A DNA stretch of 64,000 bases, from the NCBI GenBank assembly GCA_017517865.1, contig JAFWYB010000068.1:105007-169006 (forward strand). Reading direction: 5' to 3'. Below are positions 41,616 to 49,426 of this stretch, in pieces (within the stretch, counting starts at the first letter, position 1; each line of letters opens with the position of its first letter). The translations under genes and the position numbers were made by a program. The stretch is from Clostridia bacterium (GTDB lineage Bacteria > Bacillota > Clostridia > Oscillospirales > Acutalibacteraceae). The notes beneath the pieces are model-generated. The model did not search any database. It was not told the origin of the DNA and worked only from the letters and a program-made list of their open reading frames with translations.

Positions 41616-43694
41616 ATGCCAAGAAAGGTATCTCTTGAAAAAACAAGAAATATTGGTATTATGGCTCACATCGACGCCGGTAAGACTACAACCTCAGAGC
41701 GTATTCTTTACTACACCGGTGTTAACCATAAGATTGGTGAGACTCACGACGGTTCAGCAACTATGGACTGGATGGAGCAGGAGCAGGAAAGAGGTATTAC
41801 AATCACCTCCGCTGCTACAACCTGCTTCTGGAAAGAGCACCGTATCAATATCATCGACACTCCGGGCCACGTTGACTTTACCGTTGAAGTTCAGCGTTCA
41901 CTCCGCGTACTTGACGGTTCCGTAACCGTTCTTTGCGCTAAGGGCGGCGTTGAGCCTCAGAGTGAAACAGTTTGGCGTCAGGCTGACGAGTATAAAGTTC
42001 CCAGAATGATCTATGTTAATAAGATGGACATTATGGGTGCAGACTTCTACCGTGTTCTCAAGATGGTTAAGGAGCGTTTCAACTGTAATGCAGTTCCCAT
42101 TCAGCTCCCCATCGGCTCAGAAAACACCTTCAAGGGTATTGTTGACCTTGTTAACAATAACGCTATCGTTTATTACGATGACCTCGGTAAGGATGTAAGA
42201 GTAGAAGAAATCCCCGAAGAAATGAAGGACCTCGCTGAAGAGTACCGTAACAACCTCATCGAATCCGTTTGCGAAATGGATGAGGAGCTTATGGAAAAGT
42301 ACTTCGAAGGCGAAGAGCCCTCAGTTGCAGATATTAAGAGAGTTATTCGTATGGCAACTATTGCTAACGATATGGTTCCCGTTTGCTGCGGTACCTCATA
42401 CCGTAACAAGGGTGTTCAGCCTCTCCTCGATAATATCGTAGACTATATGCCCGCTCCCACAGACATCGAAGCTATCAAGGGTATCAACCCCGATACAGAA
42501 GAAGAAGAAGTAAGACATTCATCAGACGATGAGCCCTTTGCAGCTCTTGCTTTCAAGATTGCAACAGACCCCTTCATGGGTAAGCTTTGCTTCTTCCGCG
42601 TATATTCAGGTACTGTAGAAGCAGGTACAACAGTTTACAACTCAGTTAAGGATAACAGAGAAAGACTCGGTCGTATCCTTCAGATGCACGCTAACCACAG
42701 AGAAGACATTGATATCGTTTATTCAGGTGATATCGCTGCTACAGTAGGTCTTAAGAACACCACAACAGGTGATACTCTCTGCGATCAGAAGAATCCCATT
42801 ATTCTCGAATCAATGAACTTCCCCGAACCCGTTATCCGTGTTGCTATTGAGCCCAAGACCAAGGCAGGTCAGGAAAAGATGGGTATTGCTCTTCAGAAGC
42901 TTGCTGAAGAAGACCCCACCTTCCGTTGCTATACAGATGAAGAAACAGGCCAGACCATCATCGCAGGTATGGGTGAGCTTCATCTTGAAATCATCGTTGA
43001 CAGACTTCTCCGTGAATTCAAGGTAGAAGCAAACGTTGGTAAGCCTCAGGTTGCATACAGAGAAACAATCCGTATGGAAGCTGCTTCAGATATGAAGTAC
43101 GCACGTCAGTCAGGCGGTAAGGGTCAGTACGGTCACGTTAAGATCCGTATCGAGCCCAACCCCGACAAGGGCTACGAATTCGTTAACAGCATCGTCGGCG
43201 GTGCAGTTCCCAAGGAATACATCGGTCCCGTTGATGCAGGTATCCAGGGCGCTATGCAGTCAGGTGTTATCGCCGGCTACAGCATGGTTGACGTTAAGGT
43301 TACACTTTACGATGGTTCATACCACGAGGTTGACTCATCAGAAATGGCCTTTAAGATCGCAGGTTCAATGGCATTCAAGGATGCTGCTAAGAAGGCAAAT
43401 CCCGTTCTTCTTGAACCCATCATGAAGGTTGTTGTTATCACTCCGGAAGAGTATATGGGCGACGTTATCGGCGACCTTAACTCACGCCGTGGTGAAATTC
43501 AGGGCTTCGAAGACCGTACAGGCGTTAAGCAGATCAATGCAAGAGTACCTCTTGCTGAAATGTTCGGCTATGCTACAGACCTTCGTTCAAAGACTCAGGG
43601 TCGTGGCCAGTACGTAATGGAACCCGACGGTTATAAGGAAATTCCCAAGTCAATTTCTGAAGCAATCGTTACAGAAAGAGCTAAGAGAGACTAA
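41616..43694 (+). CDS. fusA: Elongation factor G
   Basis: 692 aa, the normal length of the main translocase. GTPase motifs: [20 protein letters not shown] (P-loop), [12 protein letters not shown] (switch I side), [13 protein letters not shown] (G3) and [11 protein letters not shown] (G4). Domain IV shows [20 protein letters not shown] and [14 protein letters not shown]. The C-terminus has [18 protein letters not shown]. Catalyses ribosomal translocation. AGGAGG precedes the ATG. Cotranscribed with rpsL and rpsG; a separate promoter for tuf lies just downstream. Confidence 0.98.
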   Translation: MPRKVSLEKTRNIGIMAHIDAGKTTTSERILYYTGVNHKIGETHDGSATMDWMEQEQERGITITSAATTCFWKEHRINIIDTPGHVDFTVEVQRSLRVLDGSVTVLCAKGGVEPQSETVWRQADEYKVPRMIYVNKMDIMGADFYRVLKMVKERFNCNAVPIQLPIGSENTFKGIVDLVNNNAIVYYDDLGKDVRVEEIPEEMKDLAEEYRNNLIESVCEMDEELMEKYFEGEEPSVADIKRVIRMATIANDMVPVCCGTSYRNKGVQPLLDNIVDYMPAPTDIEAIKGINPDTEEEEVRHSSDDEPFAALAFKIATDPFMGKLCFFRVYSGTVEAGTTVYNSVKDNRERLGRILQMHANHREDIDIVYSGDIAATVGLKNTTTGDTLCDQKNPIILESMNFPEPVIRVAIEPKTKAGQEKMGIALQKLAEEDPTFRCYTDEETGQTIIAGMGELHLEIIVDRLLREFKVEANVGKPQVAYRETIRMEAASDMKYARQSGGKGQYGHVKIRIEPNPDKGYEFVNSIVGGAVPKEYIGPVDAGIQGAMQSGVIAGYSMVDVKVTLYDGSYHEVDSSEMAFKIAGSMAFKDAAKKANPVLLEPIMKVVVITPEEYMGDVIGDLNSRRGEIQGFEDRTGVKQINARVPLAEMFGYATDLRSKTQGRGQYVMEPDGYKEIPKSISEAIVTERAKRD

Positions 43695-43711
43695 TTTTTC
43701 TCAAAAAACTC

Positions 43712-43740
43712 TTGCAATTCTGTCATATAACTGATAGAAT
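43712..43740 (+). promoter_or_regulatory. Predicted promoter of tuf
   Basis: TTGCAA (43712-43717), 17-bp spacer, TAGAAT (43735-43740), in the 114-bp gap after fusA. It would let tuf be expressed above the rest of the operon. Confidence 0.6.
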
Positions 43741-43808
43741 ATAACTAATGCAGTCTATGCTGCAAACACCAAAAAATAATTATTGTCAATATTAAGGAGG
43801 AGATTCCA

Positions 43809-45011
43809 ATGGCAAAAGCAAAATTTGAAAGAACCAAGCCCCACGTTAACATTGGTACAATCGGCCACGTTGACCACGGCAAGACAACCCTTACAGCAGC
43901 TATCACAAAGACTCTCGCTATGAAGGGCGGCGCAGACTTCATCGACTACGCAAACATCGATAAGGCTCCCGAAGAAAGAGAAAGAGGTATTACAATCAAC
44001 ACAGCTCACGTTGAGTACGAGACAGAAACACGTCACTACGCTCACGTTGACTGCCCGGGCCACGCCGACTACATCAAGAACATGATCACAGGTGCTGCAC
44101 AGATGGACGGTGCTATCCTTGTTATCGCTTCAACAGACGGCCCCATGGCTCAGACTAAGGAACACCTTCTTCTTGCTCGTCAGGTTGGCGTTCCCTACAT
44201 CATCGTATTCATGAACAAGGTTGACCAGGTTGACGACGAAGAGCTTCTCGAACTCGTTGAAATGGAAATCCGTGAGACACTTGACGAATATGAATTCCCC
44301 GGCGATGATACACCCATCATCAAGGGTTCAGCTCTCAAGGCTCTCGAATATGCAGGCGGCGACGTAAACGCTCCCGAGCTTGCTCCCATCTGGGAACTCA
44401 TGGCTGCAGTTGACAGCTACATCCCCACTCCCGACCGTAAGGCAGACCTTCCCTTCCTTATGCCCGTTGAAGACGTATTCACCATCACAGGTCGTGGTAC
44501 CGTTGCAACAGGTAGAGTTGAAAGAGGTCAGCTCAAGACAGGTGAGGAACTTGAAATCGTTGGTCTTACAGACGAAAAGAGAAAGACTGTTTGCACAGGT
44601 ATCGAAATGTTCCGTAAGATCCTTGACTATGCAGAAGCAGGCGACAACATCGGTGCTCTTCTCCGTGGTATCCAGAGAACTGAAATCGAGCGTGGCCAGG
44701 TTCTTGCAAAGCCCGGTTCAATCCACCCCCACACAAAGTTCCGCGGTCAGGTTTACGTTCTTAACAAGGATGAAGGCGGCCGTCACACACCTTTCTTCAA
44801 CAACTACCGTCCCCAGTTCTACTTCCGTACAACTGACGTAACCGGCATCATCAAGCTTCCCGAAGGCACAGAAATGTGTATGCCCGGTGACAACGTTGAA
44901 ATGGACGTTGAACTTATCACAGAAATCGCTATCGAAGAAGGTCTTCGTTTCGCTATCCGTGAAGGTGGCCGTACAGTTGGTTCAGGCGTTGTTATCGCTA
45001 TCAACGACTAA
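43809..45011 (+). CDS. tuf: Elongation factor Tu
   Basis: 400 aa. Delivers aminoacyl-tRNA to the ribosome. Motifs: [20 protein letters not shown] (P-loop), [17 protein letters not shown] (switch I), [20 protein letters not shown] (G3 with the catalytic His) and [10 protein letters not shown] (G4). Domains II and III are intact up to [24 protein letters not shown] lies eight to nine bases before the ATG. Codon use is strongly biased, as expected for the most abundant protein. A hairpin terminator follows. Confidence 0.98.
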   Translation: MAKAKFERTKPHVNIGTIGHVDHGKTTLTAAITKTLAMKGGADFIDYANIDKAPEERERGITINTAHVEYETETRHYAHVDCPGHADYIKNMITGAAQMDGAILVIASTDGPMAQTKEHLLLARQVGVPYIIVFMNKVDQVDDEELLELVEMEIRETLDEYEFPGDDTPIIKGSALKALEYAGGDVNAPELAPIWELMAAVDSYIPTPDRKADLPFLMPVEDVFTITGRGTVATGRVERGQLKTGEELEIVGLTDEKRKTVCTGIEMFRKILDYAEAGDNIGALLRGIQRTEIERGQVLAKPGSIHPHTKFRGQVYVLNKDEGGRHTPFFNNYRPQFYFRTTDVTGIIKLPEGTEMCMPGDNVEMDVELITEIAIEEGLRFAIREGGRTVGSGVVIAIND

Positions 45012-45028
45012 TTCAAAGGTATAAAATT

Positions 45029-45059
45029 ACAGCTCTCAGTTGATGAGAGCTGTTTTTTT
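45029..45059 (+). terminator. Rho-independent terminator of the str operon
   Basis: ACAGCTCTC-agttgat-GAGAGCTGT followed by TTTTTTT. Confidence 0.93.
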
Positions 45060-45082
45060 GTATTGTAAGAAAAATTTCAGTT

Positions 45083-45129
45083 TATCTTAAGCATATCTTA
45101 AGAAATAAGCCTTTCAAATGCGGTAAAAT
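45083..45129 (+). promoter_or_regulatory. Promoter region with 11-bp direct repeats (candidate response-regulator site)
   Basis: TATCTTAAGCA (45083-45093) is directly followed by TATCTTAAGAA (45094-45104). One helical turn separates the two copies, as in binding sites of OmpR/PhoB-type regulators. The second copy touches the expected -35 position of a TAAAAT -10 box at 45124-45129, and no good -35 hexamer is present, which fits an activator-dependent promoter. Confidence 0.45.
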
Positions 45130-45166
45130 GTTTACTGTAAGGGTTCAGACCCGAAGGAGGCTTACT

Positions 45167-45940
45167 GTGAAAAAGACAATTATTATTTTTATGACAGTTT
45201 CGGTACTTCTCTTTTGCGGATGCAGTGCACTGAGGGGCAGGCAAACCCCATCTGCCGCAAATACTCCGCTTATATGGGAGCAGGAAATGGATACGGGAAA
45301 TAATCAGGAAAAGCTTCAGGCTTATCTTGCTTCTCTTCCGGATGAAATCAGAGAGCTCTATGAAAGAAACCCGGACACGGCTGAGTTTGTGTTTTATTAT
45401 AACGCAATGAAGGGCGAAAAGGGAAAAATTGATATGAGCGGTTATATGAACGGCAACCGGGTGCCTCTTTTTATGCAGTGGGACAGAAGATGGGGATATA
45501 TGGATTACAGCGGGAGCTGTGTGGCTGTTACGGGTTGCGGACCCGTGTGCCTTTCTATGGTTGCTTTTTATCTTACCCGAAACGCCGAAATGTCACCTGA
45601 CAGAATTGTTGAGTTTGCCATAGAGGAGGGATACAGCCGTGACGGCTGCGGTTCGCTGTGGACTCTTATCAGCGAAGGCGGTGAAAAGCTTGGACTTTGT
45701 GTTGAGGAGCTTGTACTCAGTGAAGCGATTATAACAGAAAGGTTGGAGCAGGGGATACCGATTATATGTGTTATGGGCCCGGGCGACTTTACCTCAACAG
45801 GTCATTTCATAGTGATGCGCGGATATTCCGACGGTAAAATCTATATCAATGACCCGAACAGCTATCAGAACTCAGCAAAAGGCTGGGAATACGGGCAGAT
45901 CAAGTCCCAGATCAAAAATCTGTGGGCAGTAACATTATAA
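45167..45940 (+). CDS. C39-like cysteine peptidase lipoprotein
   Basis: 257 aa. Signal peptide with lipobox LLFCGC (Cys near residue 18), so outer-face lipoprotein. The second half is a papain-like C39-type domain: VPLFMQWDRRWGYMDY, the nucleophile region SCVAVTGCGPVCLSMVAFYL, the histidine in STGHFIVMRGYSD and an aspartate in YINDPNS. All three catalytic positions look intact, so an active surface peptidase or amidase is plausible; no bacteriocin exporter is attached. Start is GTG at 45167, with GAAGGAGG six bases upstream. Single gene between the tuf terminator and a bidirectional terminator. Confidence 0.82.
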   Translation: MKKTIIIFMTVSVLLFCGCSALRGRQTPSAANTPLIWEQEMDTGNNQEKLQAYLASLPDEIRELYERNPDTAEFVFYYNAMKGEKGKIDMSGYMNGNRVPLFMQWDRRWGYMDYSGSCVAVTGCGPVCLSMVAFYLTRNAEMSPDRIVEFAIEEGYSRDGCGSLWTLISEGGEKLGLCVEELVLSEAIITERLEQGIPIICVMGPGDFTSTGHFIVMRGYSDGKIYINDPNSYQNSAKGWEYGQIKSQIKNLWAVTL

Positions 45941-45941
45941 T

Positions 45942-45973
45942 AAAAAGCAGGCATCTTATTGATGTCTGCTTTT
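45942..45973. terminator. Bidirectional terminator between convergent genes
   Basis: AAAAGCAGGCATC-ttatt-GATGTCTGCTTTT: a 13-bp stem with one G-T pair and T-runs on both strands. Confidence 0.88.
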
Positions 45974-45989
45974 GCTGTTCTGAGATTAT

Positions 45990-46622
45990 TTATTTTGAGC
46001 GGTTAAGCAGCTCAAGATATCCCTCCATATCAAACTCATCAAGGCCGCTGTCTTTTTTGAGATAAAGCGGGTGGTGAGGGTGCCCCTTTTTGGAAATTGC
46101 TCCCGAGGAATACCACCTTGACTGATATTTCATTGAAATATCAACCATTTCTCGCAGACAGTCCTTTAAGTAGGGGCGCATTTCAACAATGGTACCCCAG
46201 GCGGCCCATACAGAAGGCTTTTCCTTCTCATAAAGCGAGAGTATATACTCAAAGGCCTTCATATTTTCTCTGTGCAGAGTCATATTTAGCTCGTCATCCA
46301 TATCGTCGGGTTTGGTTGCACGCTGAGCATAGACGTTGAACATAATGAAGCTGTCAAAGCCGTTGTGAAGTGCTATTCTTTCAACGGATTTAAGCGTGTT
46401 GTCCAGGTCGTTGGGAGCAGCGGTTGAGGGGTTTATGCCTATACATATAAGAGGATTTTTGCCTACGGTGCCGAGTATGTAACGGTACTCACCGTAATGA
46501 TTGGGCACGTAAAGCCAGTCCTCAACACTGTATTCTATATGATTTTGTATTTTACTTTCTTCAAGAGCCTCATAAAATTCCTTAATTTCAATAAGCTGGC
46601 TCTGACTTTTCGGTATGTGCAT
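45990..46622 (-). CDS. DUF1643 family protein
   Basis: 210 aa. The conserved DUF1643 core is visible: YRYILGTVG, then PLICIGINPSTAAPNDLDNT, FDSFIMFNVYAQRATKP and VWAAWGTIVEMRPYL, ending with SKKGHPHHPLYLKKDSGL. The family is widespread and often found near mobile or stress genes, but its function is not established. AAAAGGAAG lies upstream of the ATG. It stands alone on the minus strand, with its own promoter and a terminator shared with the convergent C39-like gene. Confidence 0.85.
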   Translation of the reverse strand: MHIPKSQSQLIEIKEFYEALEESKIQNHIEYSVEDWLYVPNHYGEYRYILGTVGKNPLICIGINPSTAAPNDLDNTLKSVERIALHNGFDSFIMFNVYAQRATKPDDMDDELNMTLHRENMKAFEYILSLYEKEKPSVWAAWGTIVEMRPYLKDCLREMVDISMKYQSRWYSSGAISKKGHPHHPLYLKKDSGLDEFDMEGYLELLNRSK

Positions 46623-46645
46623 GCTTTCACTTCCTTTTACTGATG

Positions 46646-46675
46646 ATTATATCAGTCGGAAGTGTATCTTGTCAA
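46646..46675 (-). promoter_or_regulatory. Predicted sigma-A promoter of the DUF1643 gene
   Basis: Minus strand perfect TTGACA (46675-46670), 18-bp spacer, perfect TATAAT (46651-46646). Confidence 0.75.
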
Positions 46676-46686
46676 CCTGCCTTAAC

Positions 46687-46715
46687 TTGACATACTGTAC
46701 TGTTTTGTATATAAT
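46687..46715 (+). promoter_or_regulatory. Full-consensus sigma-A promoter of the acyltransferase pair
   Basis: TTGACA (46687-46692), 17-bp spacer, TATAAT (46710-46715): a perfect match in both boxes. Confidence 0.85.
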
Positions 46716-46755
46716 GTGGTAGATTAGAAAAATAAAAAATCAAGGAGGTTTACCA

Positions 46756-47835
46756 ATGGCAGAAAAAAATATAAACAGTCCGCTTTTAAGAGACAGCTGG
46801 TTTGATAACGTTAAAGCCTTTCTCATTATCTGCGTAGTTGTAGGTCATCTTGCAAACGGTCTTTTCAGCACAACTACCTGGTGGGTGGTTGCGCTGCAGA
46901 ACTTCATCTATGTTTTCCATATGCCCGCATTTATGATTGTTTCGGGTCGTTTCGCCAAAAAGAGAATCGATAAAGGTGATTGGCCGACGGTTGTTTCAAA
47001 GATGGTCGTGCCTTATCTGATATTCCAGACCGCATTTTTAGTTCTTTACTCAGGTCTTGCATCTACTCCATCAAAGTTCAATTACTTCAATCCGCTTTTC
47101 GGTCTGTGGTACTTTATGAACGTGGCACTTTACTCTATAATCACCACACATCTTAAAAAGCATAAGTGGCTTTTCCCGGCATCGCTTATAATGGCTCTTC
47201 TTATAGGCTTTTCACAGGCACCGCTTTACGGCGGCTTCCACAGAATTGTTGCTTTTTATCCCTTCTTCCTTTTCGGTTATTATACTGCGGGTATGAAGTT
47301 CGATTTCTGTAAAAAGCCTTATTTCAGAGTGCTCAGCTACCTTATGTTTGTTGCTATCGGCATTTATGTGCTTTATAATTTCAAAAACAAAAACGGTGAT
47401 ATCAGCTGGAATCTTCTTTGTATGAATAAGGATTACGCTTATATAGAAAAGGCTATGAAGTGGAGCACCCTTGAAACCCTTGCTCACGCTGCATTCAGAT
47501 ATTTTATGGGCTTTGTCGGCTTCTTTATGGTTATAGGAATGATGCCGACGAAGAAAACCTTCTTCTCGTATGTTGGTAAGCATTCGGTTTACGTTTACGT
47601 TCTTCACTGTATGCTCATAGTTATACTTCGTGAAATTGATGAGGAACTCGATATACTCCGTGTTCTTACGAATAAATGGCGACTTCTTATTTATTGCTTC
47701 TCCGGTGTACCTCTTTCATTCATACTTGCAAGTAAGCCCGTGCGTAAGCTTACAGGCTGGTTTATAGCTCCCAACTTCGACCTTGCAAAAATTGTAAGGC
47801 GTCTTGCGGGTACTGAAGAAAAGGAGGCAAAATAA
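46756..47835 (+). CDS. Acyltransferase-3 family membrane protein (fucose 4-O-acetylase-like), copy 1
   Basis: 359 aa integral membrane protein with about ten hydrophobic segments. The family start is clear: WFDNVKAFLIICVVVGHLAN with the conserved VGH histidine, then YVFHMPAFMIVSGRFAKKRI. Further in are GLWYFMNVALYSI and the HSVYVYVLH region near the end. Family members transfer acetyl or other acyl groups to sugars of exopolysaccharides or wall glycans across the membrane (COG3594 type). Acceptor unknown. GGAGG precedes the ATG and the promoter is full consensus. The stop codon overlaps the start of copy 2 (TAATG), so both proteins are translationally coupled. Confidence 0.88.
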   Translation: MAEKNINSPLLRDSWFDNVKAFLIICVVVGHLANGLFSTTTWWVVALQNFIYVFHMPAFMIVSGRFAKKRIDKGDWPTVVSKMVVPYLIFQTAFLVLYSGLASTPSKFNYFNPLFGLWYFMNVALYSIITTHLKKHKWLFPASLIMALLIGFSQAPLYGGFHRIVAFYPFFLFGYYTAGMKFDFCKKPYFRVLSYLMFVAIGIYVLYNFKNKNGDISWNLLCMNKDYAYIEKAMKWSTLETLAHAAFRYFMGFVGFFMVIGMMPTKKTFFSYVGKHSVYVYVLHCMLIVILREIDEELDILRVLTNKWRLLIYCFSGVPLSFILASKPVRKLTGWFIAPNFDLAKIVRRLAGTEEKEAK

Positions 47836-48932
47836 TGACTGAAGCAAAGAGTCCTCTTCTTGCGAAAAAAGATAACAGAGACTATCTTTACGATAATATG
47901 AAGGCTTTTCTTATTATCAGCGTTGTTGTCGGTCACTTCGCTTCGGGCGGTACCGATGCGGGCTTCGGCGTTGATAAAGAGCTGCAGACAATTATTACAA
48001 TGCTCAAGAAATTTATCTATATTTATCATATGCCTGTGTTTATGATGGTTTCGGGTCGTTTTGCAAAAAGCCGTATTGATAAAGACGACTGGCCCAAGGT
48101 TATTTCAAAGGTATTCGTACCCTATATGTCAGCCCAGATTCTTATGATGCTTCTGTGCTGTCTTGTAAAGGATGTAATCCTCGTAAAAAATCTGTCCTTT
48201 ATCAATCCTCTTTACGGAATGTGGTATATGTTCAATGTAGCGGTTTATACCATATTCACAGCAAAAGTCAAGGATAAAAAGTGGTTGTTCCCTCTTTCGT
48301 GTGTATTGGCAATCGGTGTAGGATTTGCGTTTTCTATACTATACGGAGGCTTCCACCGATTGGTTTGCTATTATCCCTTCTTCCTTTTCGGCTATCTTAC
48401 CGCAAATGTGAAGTTTGACATCTGCAAAAAGCCATGGTTCAGAGTTCTTGCGGCAATAGCCTTTATTGCGCTTGCTTATTATGTCTTTACAAGAGGCAAG
48501 TATATCAATTACAGCCTTTTGAGCATAAACAAAACCTACTGGACAATCGCAAAAGCTACAAGAGCCTCTGTTTTCAGAGTAATGGTAAATGCGATAGGCA
48601 GATATATAATGGCGTTTGTTTTCTTCTTTATTATAATAGGTATAACACCGTCAAAGAAGACAATATTCTCGTTTATAGGTCAGCATTCGGTTTACGTTTA
48701 TATTTTACATCTGTTTATAGTTATTGCGCTCAGAAACTTTGACACAGACTATAAGCTTCTTTCCCACATCAACACCTGGTGGGAACTTGCGATATATTTC
48801 GGACTGACGATAGTTCTTTCATTCATCCTTGCAAGTAAGCCTATAAGAGTAATGGCACGGCCCTTCCTTGCTCCGAACTTTGATCTGAGCAAGGCGGCAA
48901 AAAAATTAGCAGGAACACTTAAAGATGAATAA
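47835..48932 (+). CDS. Acyltransferase-3 family membrane protein (fucose 4-O-acetylase-like), copy 2
   Basis: 365 aa, a paralogue of copy 1 with the same order of motifs: YDNMKAFLIISVVVGHFASG, YIYHMPVFMMVSGRFAKSRI, YGMWYMFNVAVYT, GGFHRLVCYYPFFLFGY and GQHSVYVYILH. About ten membrane segments. Its ATG shares one base with the copy 1 stop codon and GGAGG sits inside the end of copy 1. Two near-identical enzymes in one operon suggest either a heterodimer or two acceptor positions. Eight bases after the stop begins a GC-rich palindrome that may act as terminator. Confidence 0.88.
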   Translation: MTEAKSPLLAKKDNRDYLYDNMKAFLIISVVVGHFASGGTDAGFGVDKELQTIITMLKKFIYIYHMPVFMMVSGRFAKSRIDKDDWPKVISKVFVPYMSAQILMMLLCCLVKDVILVKNLSFINPLYGMWYMFNVAVYTIFTAKVKDKKWLFPLSCVLAIGVGFAFSILYGGFHRLVCYYPFFLFGYLTANVKFDICKKPWFRVLAAIAFIALAYYVFTRGKYINYSLLSINKTYWTIAKATRASVFRVMVNAIGRYIMAFVFFFIIIGITPSKKTIFSFIGQHSVYVYILHLFIVIALRNFDTDYKLLSHINTWWELAIYFGLTIVLSFILASKPIRVMARPFLAPNFDLSKAAKKLAGTLKDE

Positions 48933-48939
48933 TGCTTTG

Positions 48940-49102
48940 CCGCCGCACCTTAAGGTGCGGCGGTGCTTTTTTCAGTGCAAATTTCTTTGCACTGAAAAAA
49001 GCAAAGGCGGCGCCCTGCAGCAAGCTGCCGCGAGCAAAGCTCGCAGCGGCAGGGCGCCGCACTGCCGCAACTTCGTTGCGACTCTGCGGCGGCTTCGCCG
49101 CC
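48940..49102. repeat. GC-rich multi-hairpin element
   Basis: A series of strong palindromes: a 24-bp perfect palindrome centred on CCTTAAGG (48940-48963); a 17-bp perfect stem with TTTC loop (48965-48981 with 48986-49002); a 12-bp outer stem (49007-49018 with 49049-49060) enclosing a smaller GCGAGC-aaa-GCTCGC hairpin; CGCAAC-ttc-GTTGCG (49066-49080); GGCGGC-ttc-GCCGCC (49088-49102). Further GC-rich sequence reaches about 49139. It follows the acyltransferase operon and may terminate it, but is far larger than a terminator. In style it resembles the element at 12121-12234, with different arm sequences. Confidence 0.75.
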
Positions 49103-49208
49103 TTAAGCCTCGCGCCCTGCGGGGCTCGGCTCCTAACTTATAGTCAATATGCACAAAAGTGTAACGGTATTTTTTCCAACCGAACCTTAACAAAAACTTA
49201 AAATTCAC

Positions 49209-49237
49209 TTGATTTATTCTTTTTTGTTAACTATAAT
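49209..49237 (+). promoter_or_regulatory. Predicted sigma-A promoter of the giant Cys-rich protein gene
   Basis: TTGATT (49209-49214), 17-bp spacer, perfect TATAAT (49232-49237). The start codon is 190 bp further on. Confidence 0.7.
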
Positions 49238-49252
49238 AATACTGTGTAATTA

Positions 49253-49393
49253 TAAGGGTGAATTATACCCTTTTACCGTGAAGGATGAAAGTCATAGATT
49301 TCGGCGAAAACACAGGGAGGTCAGTTGTGTTCGGAATTTTTGTCCGAGTCTTTCAGCAAATTTTATTTACGGTAAGCCCTGCGCGGGCAAGCC
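49253..49393 (+). promoter_or_regulatory. Structured 5' leader of the giant Cys-rich protein gene
   Basis: Four hairpins follow one another: AAGGGT with ACCCTT (49254-49272); AACACA with TGTGTT (49309-49331); TCGGA with TCCGA (49331-49347); and GGTAAGCCC-tgcgc-GGGCAAGCC (49371-49393), whose stem contains an internal loop TAA/AAG. No T-run terminator is visible and no known riboswitch consensus was recognised. Confidence 0.5.
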
Positions 49394-49426
49394 GAATCCA
49401 CTTTATTTAAGGGGGAAAACAAAAAA

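Noticed and set aside
48925-49208. ORFs on both strands across the GC-rich multi-hairpin element
   Set aside because: They simply read the palindromes; the translations are Arg/Ala-rich low complexity with no start signals.
49253-49393. Possible c-di-GMP or other known riboswitch upstream of the giant gene (CACAGGG-like piece)
   Set aside because: Only a short fragment of the c-di-GMP-I consensus is present; the rest of the conserved core and the GNRA loop/receptor are missing.
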